Below, piece by piece: positions 25,914 through 34,974 of a stretch of 50,306 nucleotides of DNA. The stretch's first letter is position 1. Every line of letters begins with the position of its first letter. The position numbers and the translations under genes are program-made. Below the pieces are notes generated by a model. The model worked only from the letters and a program-made list of their open reading frames with translations, did not search any database and was not told where the DNA came from. Source of the DNA: Algoriphagus sp. A40 (GTDB lineage: Bacteria; Bacteroidota; Bacteroidia; Cytophagales; Cyclobacteriaceae). The stretch is from contig NZ_MUNY01000064.1 in the NCBI RefSeq assembly GCF_002002735.1, positions 1 through 50,306 on the forward strand, given 5' to 3'.

Positions 25914-27221
25914 ATGGGAGCGGGGTTTCTGGAAAATTTGGAATTTTTTGATTCATACAAACTCCTGCTGCTGGCATTAGGATTGGCGATACTCTCCGCC
26001 ACCTATCTACCCAGAGTTCTGTCTTCCTTTCCTGTTTCCATGCCCATGGTAGTTTTGGGAATGGGGCTTTTTGCAAGTTTATTTCCCCTCAATATTGACC
26101 CGGATTTCATGTATTCCAATACCAAGCTTTTGGAGCATGTGACAGAAATAGCGGTTCTCATTGCCCTGATGGAAGCAGGAGTGAAGATTGACCGACTGTT
26201 TGATTGGAAATCATGGAGAATTACTTGGAGACTATTGAGCATCACAATGCCACTCACCATTTTGCTCGTTTGGGTGGCCGGATGGTGGGTTGGAGGTCTT
26301 GCCTCTGTTACAGCTTTGTTGTTGGGATCGGTGATCGCTCCGACAGATCCGGTTTTGGCAAGTGATATCCAAGTAGGAGGACCAAATCAAGGAGCAAAAG
26401 ATGAAGAATCCGGAAAAGCAGAGTCCGAACCAAAACTGGAGGAAGATGAGGTAAGATTTTCACTTACTTCAGAAGCAGGGCTAAATGATGGCTTGGCCTT
26501 CCCTTTTACCTATTTGGCGATTTTCATTGCGGCTTCTGGCTTTAGTCAGGAGTTAGTTTTGTCCTGGTTTGCCACTCATTTCATTTATAAAATTGCTATT
26601 GGTTTGGCCATAGGATATTTCGGAGGGCGGCTAGCTGGAAAGTATTTGCTGTCTATTCCAGTATATAGCGATCATTCCAAGTCAATTTCGGGATTGGCAT
26701 CTTTGGCACTAACACTTATCCTTTATGGGATCACTGAGCTTTTTGCAGGGTATGGGTTTATAGCTGTTTTCGTCGGAGCAATTGCTCTGCGGAAATTTGA
26801 TCCTGACCATTTACAACATTCTCACTTGCATAACTTTATTGAAAAAACCCAACGGATCATGACCAGTTGTATGATTCTTATATTTGGAATTATAATAGGC
26901 CAGGGCTTTTTGACAAATGTTACCTTGCCGGAGATCATTATTACTGGATTGATTGTCTTTTTTATTCGACCAATAGCCGGAATGCTTGGTCTGTTGGGAA
27001 CGAAGCTTCCAAAAATGGAAAAGTGGGCAATCAGTTTCCTGGGCCTAAGGGGGATTGGTTCGCTGTATTATTTCTATTACGCCATAAATAATCAAGAATT
27101 TGAGGGCAAAAACTCCGTATTGAATATCGTAGTTCTCACCATTTTATTTTCAATAATAATCCATGGCTTGATGGCCCCATTGATAATGAAGCGCCTGGAG
27201 TCTGAATCGATGGAGAAATAA
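25914..27221 (+). CDS. Na+(K+)/H+ antiporter, CPA1 (NhaP-like)
   Basis: A 435-residue inner-membrane protein with about 12 hydrophobic helices. Transport motifs: APTDP (142-146) and the essential Asn-Asp pair N191-D192 in SEAGLNDGLAFPF, typical of cation/proton antiporters of the CPA1 group. A very acidic loop (about 160-180) lies between these two motifs on the side facing the solvent. It has no C-terminal TrkA or CNMP domain, so regulation by nucleotides is unlikely. It should exchange Na+ or K+ for protons in pH and salt homeostasis, as fits a marine or saline habitat. It is monocistronic and converges on the ATP-grasp gene. The family is certain; the ion is not. Confidence 0.92.
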   Translation: MGAGFLENLEFFDSYKLLLLALGLAILSATYLPRVLSSFPVSMPMVVLGMGLFASLFPLNIDPDFMYSNTKLLEHVTEIAVLIALMEAGVKIDRLFDWKSWRITWRLLSITMPLTILLVWVAGWWVGGLASVTALLLGSVIAPTDPVLASDIQVGGPNQGAKDEESGKAESEPKLEEDEVRFSLTSEAGLNDGLAFPFTYLAIFIAASGFSQELVLSWFATHFIYKIAIGLAIGYFGGRLAGKYLLSIPVYSDHSKSISGLASLALTLILYGITELFAGYGFIAVFVGAIALRKFDPDHLQHSHLHNFIEKTQRIMTSCMILIFGIIIGQGFLTNVTLPEIIITGLIVFFIRPIAGMLGLLGTKLPKMEKWAISFLGLRGIGSLYYFYYAINNQEFEGKNSVLNIVVLTILFSIIIHGLMAPLIMKRLESESMEK

Positions 27222-27291
27222 CCATCACTAAATTGATTTTGAATTCCTGGAATAACTTTTAAATGGCACGATTCACTTTTTTGAAATGGAA

Positions 27292-28332
27292 CTAAAGAAC
27301 GGCCAGTGAAATGTTGTCTATATAGTCGCCATACTGACTTTTATAGAACACTTTATTTTCAATGGACGTAATGACTGCCGCTCCAAAATCCGACTCTGTT
27401 ATTTCGGAGATCATGTTTAAAGCACCAGGACTGAATACATTGATTTCCATCAACTTATTTCCTACGATATCCACCCCGACTAGAAACATCCCATCCTCGA
27501 TTAGCTTGGGTTTTAAAACTTTTACCAGATCCAGCATTTCCTGATTTACCTCTGCAATGTCTCCTCTGCCTCCCACGTGCAGGTTGCTTCTAATATCCCC
27601 TTCCTTGTTGATTCTTCTCAATGCTGCATATTTCCCTTTGACCTGCAAGGGAAGGCCATTCATCAAAAAGAATCGGGTATCACCATTGACCGCATCAGGT
27701 AGATATTCCTGAGCAATCACAAATCCATCCAGTGAAATTGCCTCAATGATCTGATTCATATTTGATTTGGAGTTTTTGTCAACAACAAAAATATTTTTGC
27801 CTCCGGAACCTTGTAAAGGCTTCAATATCATCTTTTGCTTTTGCTCCACATAGAATTGCTCAATTTCTTGGGGGTCTCTAGTGATGATGGTGCGAGGTCT
27901 TAGAATCTCGGGAAAATGCTGGAAATACATTTTGTTGATGGCATTGGCGAGACTTTGGGGATGGTTCAACACAATTACCCCATCGCGCAAGGCAATCTGT
28001 CCGAAGATATAAGGAGCATTTTGTGCCCAATTCCGATGGTTGATATCTTCGGAGGGATCATTTCTCAAAAACAGAACATCCAGATCTACAGAACTTACTG
28101 TCTGGGGTTCTGAATTCAAAACTGCTTTAAGAAAAGTTTCCTTTGATTTAAAGGTTTGCTCACCTACTGTTCTGGATTTTACCAGCATATGACCATCTGC
28201 TGAATACCCTAGGTCTCCAACTCCCGCGATATAGACTTTATGCCCTCGCTTATGTGCAGTCAAGGCAAGATAAATGGTGGTATATCCAGGCTTTTCGGTT
28301 TTTACGTCGTTGACTATGAATGCGATTTTCAT
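27292..28332 (-). CDS. Glutathione-synthetase-like ATP-grasp ligase
   Basis: 346 residues with the GshB arrangement: an N-terminal pre-ATP-grasp domain (MKIAFIVND), a glycine-rich ATP-binding loop KPLQGSGGKNIF (about 180-191), and the metal-binding strand MEINVFSPGAL near the C-terminus. It forms carbon-nitrogen bonds between a carboxylate and an amine through an acyl phosphate. True glutathione synthesis also needs gamma-glutamylcysteine ligase, which is absent here. Its place downstream of DUF1704 (13 nt) and N-formylglutamate-amidohydrolase-like genes is a recurring Bacteroidota/Proteobacteria arrangement of unknown pathway, so its substrate may be different. I therefore give no gene symbol. 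Confidence 0.88.
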   Translation of the reverse strand: MKIAFIVNDVKTEKPGYTTIYLALTAHKRGHKVYIAGVGDLGYSADGHMLVKSRTVGEQTFKSKETFLKAVLNSEPQTVSSVDLDVLFLRNDPSEDINHRNWAQNAPYIFGQIALRDGVIVLNHPQSLANAINKMYFQHFPEILRPRTIITRDPQEIEQFYVEQKQKMILKPLQGSGGKNIFVVDKNSKSNMNQIIEAISLDGFVIAQEYLPDAVNGDTRFFLMNGLPLQVKGKYAALRRINKEGDIRSNLHVGGRGDIAEVNQEMLDLVKVLKPKLIEDGMFLVGVDIVGNKLMEINVFSPGALNMISEITESDFGAAVITSIENKVFYKSQYGDYIDNISLAVL

Positions 28333-28345
28333 GTGATATTTGGGT

Positions 28346-30172
28346 TTAGGTAGCTAAGTCTTGTAGTGGCACCAAGGTTTTTATTTTTTCCATCCTCAAT
28401 TGAGTTTCCTCAGAACTGAGAAATGCAGGTAGCATTGGCTTTTTAAGTATTCTCAAATGAGTCAGTTCTTCAATCAAGGGCAGATGGTTCAATGCAAATT
28501 TTCCACTATATAGCAATGAAAGATTTCCTCCCCGTTGGAGATAAGCGAGGACCCGTATCAGTCCTTTGAGATAAATCCAGTCTTTGGTATAACCTCCGCC
28601 CCGATGGACCCGCATACTGATGATGAAGGCTGTTTCGCTTTTAAAGCCATATTCTTTCCATAGTAGATTAAAGGTCTCAATGAAATCTCCTCCTTTGATC
28701 AACGTATCCACAGCGATTACTCTTGCAGCCAAAAGCTTAAGCCGGTTGATATCCAATCCTCCTACTAAATATTCCGATAGCACAGCAATTCCTTCTTGTG
28801 TTTCCTCATATCCTGCAAAGCCCGAATACATCAATCCAAGTGGCTGAGCATGTCCATTGCAATATGTAAGCAGGTGTGTGCCCACCTCATGTTGGATCAG
28901 TGCTTCCATTCTGGCAGCACTGATTTTCAGATTTTTCCCGATGGATAATTCTGAACCGGAGACTATCAACCCATTGACATTGTCTTTTATTTTGACACAA
29001 AGGCTGATTTCCGGAAAATAGGGGCGGTATTTATTCAATTCTGCTTCTGCAGCACGGGCAAATTCCACTGCATTCACTGTTTTAAATTCATGTTGCTCAT
29101 TTTCCAAGCCATTGTTTAGCAAGGACAGGGCACAGTCTCTAACATCATTTCCCACTTCGCCAAAAACACTTGAACTCGTATGAAGAAACTGCCGGGTTCC
29201 CCGTTCTTCCAACATGATCAGCTGCTTTTCCAGCTCCATCCTTTTATCCCTCTGCAAAAAGGCTAAGGTTGGATGATCAATGTTTTCGATACTTAGGTTA
29301 AAAAGTTTTCTCTTTTCAAGTTCCGGATCCAGGGAAATCAACCGGTAGGTGAAATTGGGGAGCTTGGAAAATTTGTTTTCCTTGAATTTTAGCCATTCCT
29401 CTGTGGTGTTCACCGGGGTGACCATCAGGATAAAATCTAACTTTTCGCTGATTTTGGATATGGCTTTATCCGCTGACAGGACAAGATTATCCAGTCGTGT
29501 TTTTCCAAGGCTGAGGTAATGTTCAAATTTGTTATCGGACTGTAAGCGAACAAACTCATAGGCGGCGAGCTTAATGACACCGGCAAACTTTCTGCTCATT
29601 TTTCGATAAAACATGGGGTACTCCAGTCGTTTTTCAACATCTCTGAAAAGTGTCGGTAAAGCGATTCCCAAAAGGATTGTTCCTGTCTTTTTGAGGACAT
29701 CCATAGCGATGAGCGGTCCTAAATTATCCGGATGACGCAGGGCAGACCCCTTGAGAATGATCTGAAGTCCAGGCAGTTGTTTTTTGAAGTCAGAAAAGCC
29801 TTTTTGCAATGCTTCTACCGTTGGGGAGGCTTTTTTTCCGGGATACCAAATCTCAATATCCTTATGATCTGAGAATTGGTCATTGTTCCAGATTTCGAGA
29901 ATCATGAAAGATTTGAAGTCTGAAATGGCTGCCTCTATCAATTTCTTAAGCAACTCACTGACATCCAAATCGGCATTTATAATCAAATAGGCACCTTGGG
30001 TTTTGATTAAAGAAGAAAGGTAAAACTCCGGGGAATTTGAAAATCGGTAAACACAGATAAAGGGTAGTTTTTGATCAATAACCAACCTGCCTTCCAAAGG
30101 AAGATCCATGAATATGCTTTCACCTTTTTCGAAGGAGTAGCCAATGGATGTAATCAAGGAGGGATCAATCAT
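28346..30172 (-). CDS. DUF1704 (MATCAP-like) metallopeptidase, 'QEGLA motif' protein
   Basis: 608 residues. The C-terminal half is the DUF1704 domain with the zinc motif HEVGTH (H428, E429, H433) and downstream TQEGIA (E460), the form here of the QEGLA motif after which the family is named (flavohemoglobin expression-modulating QEGLA motif protein). Eukaryotic relatives (MATCAP) are tubulin tyrosine carboxypeptidases, so a carboxypeptidase-type reaction is possible. The N-terminal 200 residues resemble a second small-molecule or amidohydrolase-like domain of uncertain type. It overlaps the upstream amidohydrolase gene by 4 nt (ATGA) and precedes the ATP-grasp gene. The zinc motif is seen; the bacterial substrate is unknown. 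Confidence 0.88.
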   Translation of the reverse strand: MIDPSLITSIGYSFEKGESIFMDLPLEGRLVIDQKLPFICVYRFSNSPEFYLSSLIKTQGAYLIINADLDVSELLKKLIEAAISDFKSFMILEIWNNDQFSDHKDIEIWYPGKKASPTVEALQKGFSDFKKQLPGLQIILKGSALRHPDNLGPLIAMDVLKKTGTILLGIALPTLFRDVEKRLEYPMFYRKMSRKFAGVIKLAAYEFVRLQSDNKFEHYLSLGKTRLDNLVLSADKAISKISEKLDFILMVTPVNTTEEWLKFKENKFSKLPNFTYRLISLDPELEKRKLFNLSIENIDHPTLAFLQRDKRMELEKQLIMLEERGTRQFLHTSSSVFGEVGNDVRDCALSLLNNGLENEQHEFKTVNAVEFARAAEAELNKYRPYFPEISLCVKIKDNVNGLIVSGSELSIGKNLKISAARMEALIQHEVGTHLLTYCNGHAQPLGLMYSGFAGYEETQEGIAVLSEYLVGGLDINRLKLLAARVIAVDTLIKGGDFIETFNLLWKEYGFKSETAFIISMRVHRGGGYTKDWIYLKGLIRVLAYLQRGGNLSLLYSGKFALNHLPLIEELTHLRILKKPMLPAFLSSEETQLRMEKIKTLVPLQDLAT

Positions 30173-30960
30173 GCTAGATTAGTTTCGATTTCATTTAGTG
30201 CTTTCAATACCGGCGCGATAGACGATTCAATCAATGCTGAAATGAGGTTTATGTCTTTTTCAAAACCTCGTCCGGAATGCTCATCCATGAAGATTTTTTT
30301 GACCTCAATGCTTATGGGGCAGATAGCTTTTCCATATCGCTCAAGCAACCACTTGCCGAAATATCCTCCCTTAAACTTTACATTTTCCCGCACGTCAAGG
30401 TTGCGGCCGGCGTAGTTGAAATTTCGGAAGGAGTGTAGCAACGTGTCAACAACTGGATGCCATACTTCGCGGTCCATATTTTGGGTGCCCAGATTGATTT
30501 CCGGATTTTCCATAGGATCTGCTTCGCTATCTATTCCATCCCTGCGGTAATTGTAACTGTGGATATCATACACAATTTGTACCCTGTTTTGGGCAAATAA
30601 TTCATCAAAATAGCTTGTGGCAGCTTTGTAAAAGTCATCATACAACTTCAATGACCTTTCCAAAACATCCTGGGGAAGTTTGTCTTTCCAAACCTCAAGT
30701 CCCCAGGCATCTTCCGGTATCTGATACACGGCCTTTTCCCTTGGCCTGTTCACGTCAGCTTCAAATCGGGAATGGTTGACAATGATCCTGTTATCCGAAA
30801 AATCTGTCCAAAAAGCTGTAAATGGATCTTCTTCCCTCAACCTTGCTGCATCTCCTAAGGCGAATAAACTTTTCAGTTCATTCCTGACCTTATGCCCGTC
30901 ATGAATGGCAGTAATCACCAGAGGGGAATTTCCTTTAATAAAAGTAAAGTTGGTAGCCAT
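30169..30960 (-). CDS. N-formylglutamate amidohydrolase-family protein
   Basis: 263 residues with the family's metal-site signatures: TAIHDGH near the N-terminus (about 17-23), HSRFEADVNRPR (63-74) and DIHSYN (about 133-138). The classical reaction is hydrolysis of N-formyl-L-glutamate in histidine breakdown (HutG/FGase), but no hut genes are here, and the conserved pairing with DUF1704 and an ATP-grasp ligase suggests a different N-acyl amino-acid or peptide substrate. First gene of the three-gene operon; its stop overlaps the DUF1704 start by 4 nt. The upstream 246-nt spacer carries the putative promoter, not identified. Confidence 0.88.
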   Translation of the reverse strand: MATNFTFIKGNSPLVITAIHDGHKVRNELKSLFALGDAARLREEDPFTAFWTDFSDNRIIVNHSRFEADVNRPREKAVYQIPEDAWGLEVWKDKLPQDVLERSLKLYDDFYKAATSYFDELFAQNRVQIVYDIHSYNYRRDGIDSEADPMENPEINLGTQNMDREVWHPVVDTLLHSFRNFNYAGRNLDVRENVKFKGGYFGKWLLERYGKAICPISIEVKKIFMDEHSGRGFEKDINLISALIESSIAPVLKALNEIETNLA

Positions 30961-31165
30961 AGGTAACTCTTTTGTTTAGAGTTTACCAAAACCCTGCCGC
31001 TAAATGGCTCTGATTCGGTCGGAAGACTCGATTGAAAAATTCTTAAAAGCCAAATCCCGTCGAAGCTTCCTCTCTCTGTGTTCTCAAAAAAGGATTCCTG
31101 TGCCTATCAAGCTTGAAGTTCCTCCAAACCTCGATTTCTCACATAATATCTCTGTGGTTAGTTTT

Positions 31166-31191
31166 CCTCTGAGTCCACTGCGACTCAGCGG
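31166..31191 (-). terminator. Hairpin downstream of GH99-like gene
   Basis: 10-nt arms 31166-31175 and 31182-31191 with 9 pairs and a 6-nt loop, 15 nt after the stop of the minus-strand gene. No T-run follows on either strand, so it may be a processing or attenuating hairpin instead of a complete terminator. Confidence 0.4.
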
Positions 31192-31206
31192 TGAATTACA
31201 GCCAAC

Positions 31207-32757
31207 TCAATTCCCAAAAACCTCTTTGATAGCCTCCAAATAGCTGAATCCATGCCCCTCTGTAGGCTCGATGTAATTCCCTTCCAAGTATTCGTTCCAA
31301 CAGCAGATCATGACAGTATTGCCGTTTGAGGGCCTGTATTTTCTGGAAATTTGCTGGGCTTCTTTCAGTTTGGCGGTGAAGGATGCTTTGTCGCTGTGGA
31401 CTTTGTCTTTGTAGGGTTCGGAGGGAAAGCCCGATTGCTGAGGCCAGGTTCCGCCGGCTGGGCGCATATCCCAACCCATGGCTACCGGAACCTGATATTC
31501 AAAATTTGGATCGTTTTTAAACTTTTCGCTCCACATTTTCCAATGCCCTCGGTAGGTTTCTCGCATGTCGGCATAGGACCGGTTGTCTTTTTCGAAAAAA
31601 TTATGGTAAACATAGGAAGTCATGCCTTCGAAGCCCATTCCTTTCAATCTGGGTACATATTCCTGTAAAAGTTGGCGTTTCTGATATTCTCCGCCTTCCC
31701 AGGGTTTATTGGGATTTTTTGCTTTCCAAAGGGTAGGGAGGCCATACATCCGTTCTCTTTCGAGCATCGGCCCAGCCATGACAGCGATGAATTTTATCCC
31801 CGGAAATCCTGCTTTCCTTGCAGTTTCCTGAGATAGATCAAGCAGATCTTTCAAGGTCAAGCCATAGTAGGCAGCTCTTGATTCAGCATCCTGCGGAAAA
31901 TAGAAATATACGACTGGCCGACCATCAGCCCCTTTTAAATAGTCTTCCCGGCTGAAATACTGATCGATCCAAAGCTGTGTAATTTTTTTATGAACTTTCA
32001 GATACAGGGCCTTGTCGGGTTTTTCTCCTTCATAATTTGCCTTGCGGGCCATTTCTTCTGGTGCACCCACTTTCAGCCAGAGCATCCAGCGTTCGTTGCT
32101 GTCATCACACCAATTGATAGCGAATTTCATTTGCTCCTCTTTTGGAAGCTTGGCATTTTCAGCCAAAAGCAGCTCCAGCTGATCGCCCCATTCAACCAGA
32201 CCCGGCACAGCAACCCTCCCGTCCCGATTTGGATCAATTTGCCAATCTTTGGGGTAATAGATTTTTGACTGAGGACCAAAATAGAGATGGTAATAGTAAT
32301 GCCTGCCAAAAAACCAATCGTAGGCAAAGAAGTCTATCCCGTAGCTTTTCATGTACTGAAGATGCTTTTTGGCCACTTCTGAATCAGTTCTGGAGTAAAA
32401 TCCCTTTAGTTCAGCAATCGGCTTTCTTTCCAGATAAGGTCCTTCATACGGATATCTGGCATTGTAAATTCTTCCTTTTGGACCCCAGATTCCCGGATTT
32501 AGAAGGCTTGAGCAGTTCGCCGGATCTTGAATGCAAGACCAAAAACTATCACGATCCACCGCCGGATCAGGAGAAGTATTCCAGGATGGCATAAAATAAA
32601 CCCCGACGATTTCGTCCGATTCATCCTGTGGAGCTGGGGTTGGAAAAGTGGCAAAGCCAGCTGTCTGGGCTACTGCAACTTCTTTTGTTTTTTGCGCACA
32701 ACCAAAAAGTCCAATTGAAAAAGCAACTATGGTAAAAATGTAAGAGGATCGTTTCAT
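31207..32757 (-). CDS. GH99-like (WbsX-type) glycoside-hydrolase-domain lipoprotein
   Basis: A 516-residue lipoprotein (lipobox GLFGC, C20). The body matches the GH71/GH99-like TIM-barrel group also called glyco_tran_WbsX: VGVYFMPSWN near the start, DFFAYDWFF in the middle, and the C-terminal CWNEYLEGNYIEP segment (from about 486), the counterpart of the WNEWxEGxxxEP motif. Members with demonstrated activity act on alpha-mannans, but many GH99-like proteins are uncharacterised, so the substrate is open. It is monocistronic, with a 69-nt spacer to the Mrr-type nuclease gene upstream. Surface or periplasmic location is inferred from the lipobox. Confidence 0.82.
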   Translation of the reverse strand: MKRSSYIFTIVAFSIGLFGCAQKTKEVAVAQTAGFATFPTPAPQDESDEIVGVYFMPSWNTSPDPAVDRDSFWSCIQDPANCSSLLNPGIWGPKGRIYNARYPYEGPYLERKPIAELKGFYSRTDSEVAKKHLQYMKSYGIDFFAYDWFFGRHYYYHLYFGPQSKIYYPKDWQIDPNRDGRVAVPGLVEWGDQLELLLAENAKLPKEEQMKFAINWCDDSNERWMLWLKVGAPEEMARKANYEGEKPDKALYLKVHKKITQLWIDQYFSREDYLKGADGRPVVYFYFPQDAESRAAYYGLTLKDLLDLSQETARKAGFPGIKFIAVMAGPMLERERMYGLPTLWKAKNPNKPWEGGEYQKRQLLQEYVPRLKGMGFEGMTSYVYHNFFEKDNRSYADMRETYRGHWKMWSEKFKNDPNFEYQVPVAMGWDMRPAGGTWPQQSGFPSEPYKDKVHSDKASFTAKLKEAQQISRKYRPSNGNTVMICCWNEYLEGNYIEPTEGHGFSYLEAIKEVFGN

Positions 32758-32826
32758 AAAAATGGAGTTTATCGGTTAGTGTAAATGCGTTTTAATGCAT
32801 TTTTACATAGTGTTGTGAGTTTTTTT

Positions 32827-33756
32827 TTATTCAACTTCCCATTCGATTTTATCAAATGGACCTTTTTCTCCTTTGTAAATACAGTAAAACATAGGTCTGC
32901 ATTTACTATTATTTAAATCATAAGCTAGGATGTTTTCATACGGAAGGTGTGCTCTCCTAATGATAGTTTTTCGATCTTTTTCTTCCACATTCTCTGACCT
33001 AAAGAATTCTTGTTTTTCATTGATATAGCCATAATCCAATTCCAGGTTTACAGTTATCCCAAAATCCCCGATGTAATATGGTTGTACTCCAAAATAACTA
33101 TACCACCCAAAGTTGTCTTGGTAAGTTTCATGATCATCGTCCATTACTGATCGAACAATAAATTTTCTATGGTGAAATCTATGCGGTCCAATAATTGGTT
33201 TAAATGAATCAAATTCCTTTAAAAGTTCTTTATTCAAGTCATTTTTAAACTTTTTCCTTTTTTCAATCAATTCAAGTCTTAAATCGAATGAAGTTCCGAT
33301 GGAAATTCCGAAATAAACGTTTAAAAGGTCTGGATGATTATGATAAAGCTCTGCTTCTAAATTTGAGTTAGTCCATACTTGCAATTCCTCAATTTTGAGA
33401 TTTGCTTTTAGTTCTTTCAATATATCATGTCCAGTTTTACTAAATGGACATGAAATAATGAGTAAAAAATTATTGTTCGAAGGATATTTTGTTTTTAGAC
33501 TCTCAATTACCGATTCAGCTTCTTTAGGACTAAATGATTTATACCTTTTACATTGTACAATCCATTTTTTTAATTCTGTCTGCGAATCTATTTCAGTCCC
33601 TTCAATATCTATTCCACCATCACTACCAGAACGTCCAAGATGATTGATGGAATGCCATTTCTTTTGACGATAAAGTAAATTAAAAGCCAAGTCTTCAAAC
33701 CTCATAGGTTCCAAGTCTTCAAAATGAATAGGGTTTGTTGTCTTGGTAATCTTCAT
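32827..33756 (-). CDS. Mrr-type restriction endonuclease domain protein
   Basis: 309 residues. The N-terminal 150 residues are a PD-(D/E)xK nuclease of the Mrr_cat type: FEDLAFNLL, then D50 in GGIDIEG, then Q68 and K70 in IVQCKRYK, which is the D...QxK active site. The C-terminal half (150-309) is beta-rich and not recognised; it may be a target-recognition or effector-sensing domain. The codons are AT-rich compared with the GH99-like and transketolase genes, which suggests acquisition. It starts immediately after the stop of the 79-residue zinc-ribbon gene (no gap), so the two form a unit. No methyltransferase is adjacent, as in type IV (modification-dependent) systems. Confidence 0.8.
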   Translation of the reverse strand: MKITKTTNPIHFEDLEPMRFEDLAFNLLYRQKKWHSINHLGRSGSDGGIDIEGTEIDSQTELKKWIVQCKRYKSFSPKEAESVIESLKTKYPSNNNFLLIISCPFSKTGHDILKELKANLKIEELQVWTNSNLEAELYHNHPDLLNVYFGISIGTSFDLRLELIEKRKKFKNDLNKELLKEFDSFKPIIGPHRFHHRKFIVRSVMDDDHETYQDNFGWYSYFGVQPYYIGDFGITVNLELDYGYINEKQEFFRSENVEEKDRKTIIRRAHLPYENILAYDLNNSKCRPMFYCIYKGEKGPFDKIEWEVE

Positions 33757-33996
33757 TTAGAACCAAAATTTATTAAGCGCTGTCAATGTTTCTGAATTAA
33801 GTTGAAAAGGAGAAGACTCGGGAAGCACGCTATCAATACCACATTTAGGACATAACGCTGTTTTCCCATCATCAGTGGTTTCTTTGATTTCACTTGCATT
33901 AAAAATTGACTTGCAATAGTAGCACCCAGCAAGGATTGAATTGGCTAATTCAGCCATATTATAAATTGAATATTCTGATGCCTTTTTAATTTCCAT
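33757..33996 (-). CDS. Small zinc-ribbon protein linked to Mrr-type nuclease
   Basis: 79 residues with two CxxC pairs (C25/C28 in CYYC and C49/C52 in CPKC), probably binding one zinc ion. The C-terminus ends in NKFWF. Small proteins with this ALCPKCGIDSV pattern are widespread, but I know no assigned function. The stop abuts the ATG of the nuclease gene (TAAATG), implying co-expression. It could be a partner, regulator or inhibitor of the nuclease, or an independent gene carried along with it. AT-rich like the nuclease. Confidence 0.75.
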   Translation of the reverse strand: MEIKKASEYSIYNMAELANSILAGCYYCKSIFNASEIKETTDDGKTALCPKCGIDSVLPESSPFQLNSETLTALNKFWF

Positions 33997-34059
33997 TCTA
34001 ATTACTCACAACAAGTTTATACTTTACATCCAGCAAGGGAATGAAATTCAAAAATAACT

Positions 34060-34608
34060 CTAAACCAGGCTTTTCTGCCAGATTTCAATCCCGCGATACT
34101 CAGGGATAATTCTTTCAAAATCCAGTTGATAACTCAACAAATGTCCAAAACCCATTTTCTGGTAAAATTTTTTGGCCTGAGGCTGACAACTCATGACTTC
34201 CAGCCAAATGGATTTCAGTCCGTTTTCCTGGCCAATCCGCTCGCAATGATCCACCAAGATTTTGGCGACACCTTTTCCCTGGAAATCAGAATGCAGGTAT
34301 AGTCGATGGAGTTTCATCGCTTCAGGAATGGCTATTTCTTTGGGAGAAAAGGGGAAATCGTATTTAAGAATTCCGATTTTTCTTTCTCCTGCTTCTACAA
34401 AAAAATAGTTGCTTGTAGCTCTTTTCAGCTCTTTGTACAAGGTATGCTGGTTGTAGATTAGGTTGACATACCAATCACCCTGATCAGTCCATACATATCG
34501 GTAAGCTTCGCGGTAAATTTCATCCATCAAGGCGTAAAGGATTGGTTGATCTTCAGCTTGAATTGGATTCAGAGAAAGGTTGCTGTCTGAATTGAGGTAG
34601 ATTTTCAC
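34060..34608 (-). CDS. GNAT-family N-acetyltransferase
   Basis: 182 residues with the GNAT core: a substrate-side N-terminal half, then LHRLYLHSDFQGKGVAKILV (about 108-127), containing the acetyl-CoA pyrophosphate loop Q/RxxGxG/A as QGKGVA, and the final strand with AKKFYQKMGF. It transfers an acetyl group from acetyl-CoA to an amine, which cannot be predicted. It lies 20 nt after the small conserved gene upstream and may share its transcript. Family confidence is high. Confidence 0.9.
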   Translation of the reverse strand: MKIYLNSDSNLSLNPIQAEDQPILYALMDEIYREAYRYVWTDQGDWYVNLIYNQHTLYKELKRATSNYFFVEAGERKIGILKYDFPFSPKEIAIPEAMKLHRLYLHSDFQGKGVAKILVDHCERIGQENGLKSIWLEVMSCQPQAKKFYQKMGFGHLLSYQLDFERIIPEYRGIEIWQKSLV

Positions 34609-34628
34609 CCAGATAAATTAACAAGTTC

Positions 34629-34922
34629 TTACTTCAGTTTGTCGATCATTTCCTCGGTCAACTGATCGGCATAGACACCATAGGAATTGACGACGACTCC
34701 TTTGAGTTTTCCATCGAGGGAAGAGATGGCGAAAAGAATGGCCTCGTCAGATGGGTTGGTGTTGCCTTCGAATCGGAAAGTCTGATCTACTTCAAAATCC
34801 TGTGGAAGGAGACAAACGTCATTGCAAATCAAACTGTCAAAGCGGACATTGAAATCGATGGTGTAGCCTTCTTTTCGAAGTTTTTCAAGCGTTTCGACAA
34901 GTGTGGGTTCATAGTTGGGCAT
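34629..34922 (-). CDS. Small conserved Bacteroidota protein (often misnamed PRPP synthetase)
   Basis: 97 residues. The pattern ETLEKLRKEGYTIDFN...LPQDFEVDQTFRFEG...AILFAISS...GVVVNSYGVY matches a small family common in Bacteroidota, frequently labelled phosphoribosylpyrophosphate synthetase. It is far too short for that enzyme (about 300 residues) and lacks its PRPP motif, so the name should not be used. It may respond to nutrient or phosphate state, but nothing is established. First gene of a two-gene unit with the GNAT enzyme; tandem terminators lie just upstream. Confidence 0.8.
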   Translation of the reverse strand: MPNYEPTLVETLEKLRKEGYTIDFNVRFDSLICNDVCLLPQDFEVDQTFRFEGNTNPSDEAILFAISSLDGKLKGVVVNSYGVYADQLTEEMIDKLK

Positions 34923-34974
34923 GTTGATGGGAGTTTGATTTCTATGAATTTACGCTTTTCGAAAGTAAATGCCG

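Noticed and set aside
31004..31243. 79-codon plus-strand ORF in the spacer between the amidohydrolase and GH99-like genes
   Set aside because: It runs through the hairpin at 31166-31191 into the end of the GH99-like gene and has no protein-like pattern.
34629..34922. Phosphoribosylpyrophosphate synthetase
   Set aside because: 97 residues are far too few and the PRPP-binding motif is absent; the name is a propagated misannotation for this small family.
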